Origin: Gammaproteobacteria bacterium
GTDB taxonomy: Bacteria; Pseudomonadota; Gammaproteobacteria; Steroidobacterales; Foliamicaceae
Length of the DNA stretch: 60,315 bases
Assembly (NCBI GenBank): GCA_028821145.1
Contig: JAPPHC010000080.1
Location: 1-60,315 of the forward strand
Reading direction: 5' to 3'
Part shown: positions 60,128-60,315 of the stretch, in pieces
Position numbering within the stretch: the stretch's first letter is position 1
Layout of the letters: every line of letters starts with the position of its first letter
Notes under the pieces: generated by a model
Database searches by the model: none
Told to the model about the DNA's origin: nothing
The model's input: only the letters and a program-made list of their open reading frames with translations
Program-made: the position numbers and the translations under genes

Positions 60128-60315
60128 CTTACCCGCTACGGCTTTCGCCGCGGGAGGCGCGTCACGGCGCGCTCCCTTTGGGGTCTGGACTTTCCCTCTG
60201 CCCTATCGCCGTTCCGCGACGTAGGCCGGAGCCGTCAAGTCTCTACACTTTCCCCATGAAACCGGGGCTTAGCTCGGGATTGCCACCACCTTGCGTGCTG
60301 AGGTTTCCCCGAATT
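60128..60315 (-). ncRNA. Group I intron in the tRNA gene (partial, 5' end outside the window)
   Basis: The conserved core elements occur in order on the minus strand: P (AATTCGGGGAAACC, 60315-60302), Q (GGCAATCCCGAGC, 60284-60272), R (GTGTAGAGACTTGACGGC, 60248-60231) and S (GGGAAAGTCCAGACC, 60196-60182). P4 pairs TCGGG with CCCGA, and P7 pairs GACTT with AAGTC. The last intron base is G (60128), the omega-G of group I introns. The element closely resembles cyanobacterial tRNA-Leu introns in P/Q/R/S. No homing endonuclease frame is present in the visible part. Confidence 0.8.

Noticed and set aside
60128-60315. RNase P or tmRNA as explanation of the structured RNA at the right edge
   Set aside because: The GGGAAAGTCC block superficially resembles RNase P RNA, but the ordered P, Q, R, S elements, P4/P7 pairings and a downstream tRNA T arm fit a group I intron much better.

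Overview
This 60.3 kb window looks like chromosomal DNA of a GC-rich gammaproteobacterium. The evidence is the run fabG-acpP-fabF-mltG-tmk-holB-pilZ, a type II secretion operon in the order G-H-I-J-K-L-M, a complete cytochrome c maturation operon ccmABCDEFGHI, two TonB-dependent receptors and a TRAP transporter. No species can be named from the sequence alone.

Layout. 1-4.8 kb: tail of a probable helicase/nuclease gene (+), then gspG-M read on the minus strand. 4.8-10.3 kb: fatty-acid synthesis and housekeeping genes on the plus strand. 10.3-20.2 kb: an ArnT-like glycosyltransferase, a ferredoxin-NADP reductase, a TlpA-type thioredoxin, a BNR-repeat exported protein, a membrane protein, and a lipid-modification cluster (cyclopropane synthase, DUF1365, FAD oxidoreductase, divergent desaturase). 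20.2-26.7 kb: an AT-richer accessory island with a membrane protein, a small methylase/restriction-enzyme pair, a NucS-like nuclease-fold protein, a saccharopine-dehydrogenase-like protein and a Cas2-fold (SinR-like) protein with a membrane partner. 26.7-34.5 kb: the ccm operon. 34.6-54.3 kb: a metabolic accessory region with a methyltransferase, dienelactone hydrolase, D-aminoacylase-like lipoprotein, LysR regulator, TonB receptor, gamma-glutamyltransferase, a DapB/Ord-like dehydrogenase, an aminotransferase in one operon with TRAP genes dctPQM, an NCS2 permease with an unusual C-terminal extension, and a Rieske dioxygenase alpha/beta pair. 54.3-59.0 kb: a RiPP locus. 59.0-60.3 kb: a coiled-coil membrane protein, a RelB/YafQ toxin-antitoxin pair and the 3' part of an intron-containing tRNA gene.

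Most notable: (1) a three-gene minus-strand RiPP operon made of a 99-residue precursor with three GGNFVSAPP cores at an exact 22-residue period, a radical SAM/SPASM maturase and an unrecognised 235-residue protein, facing a TonB-dependent receptor across an intergenic region with two perfect inverted repeats. The Phe-x-Ser in each core suggests three-residue cyclophane (triceptide-like) crosslinks. (2) A group I intron interrupting a tRNA, most likely tRNA-Leu(UAA) split after U34, at the right edge. (3) A 24-nt perfect palindrome between the TRAP operon and the NCS2 permease, and a cluster of four TGTCGAT half-sites at the edge of the defence island.

A plausible reading of the 37-51 kb region is uptake and breakdown of amino-acid conjugates: deacylation, gamma-glutamyl removal, dehydrogenation or transamination, and import by TonB and TRAP systems. 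This is inference from neighbourhood. Several starts were moved from the longest possible ORF to sites supported by ribosome-binding sequences, 1-4 nt gene overlaps or family N-termini; these are noted per gene.
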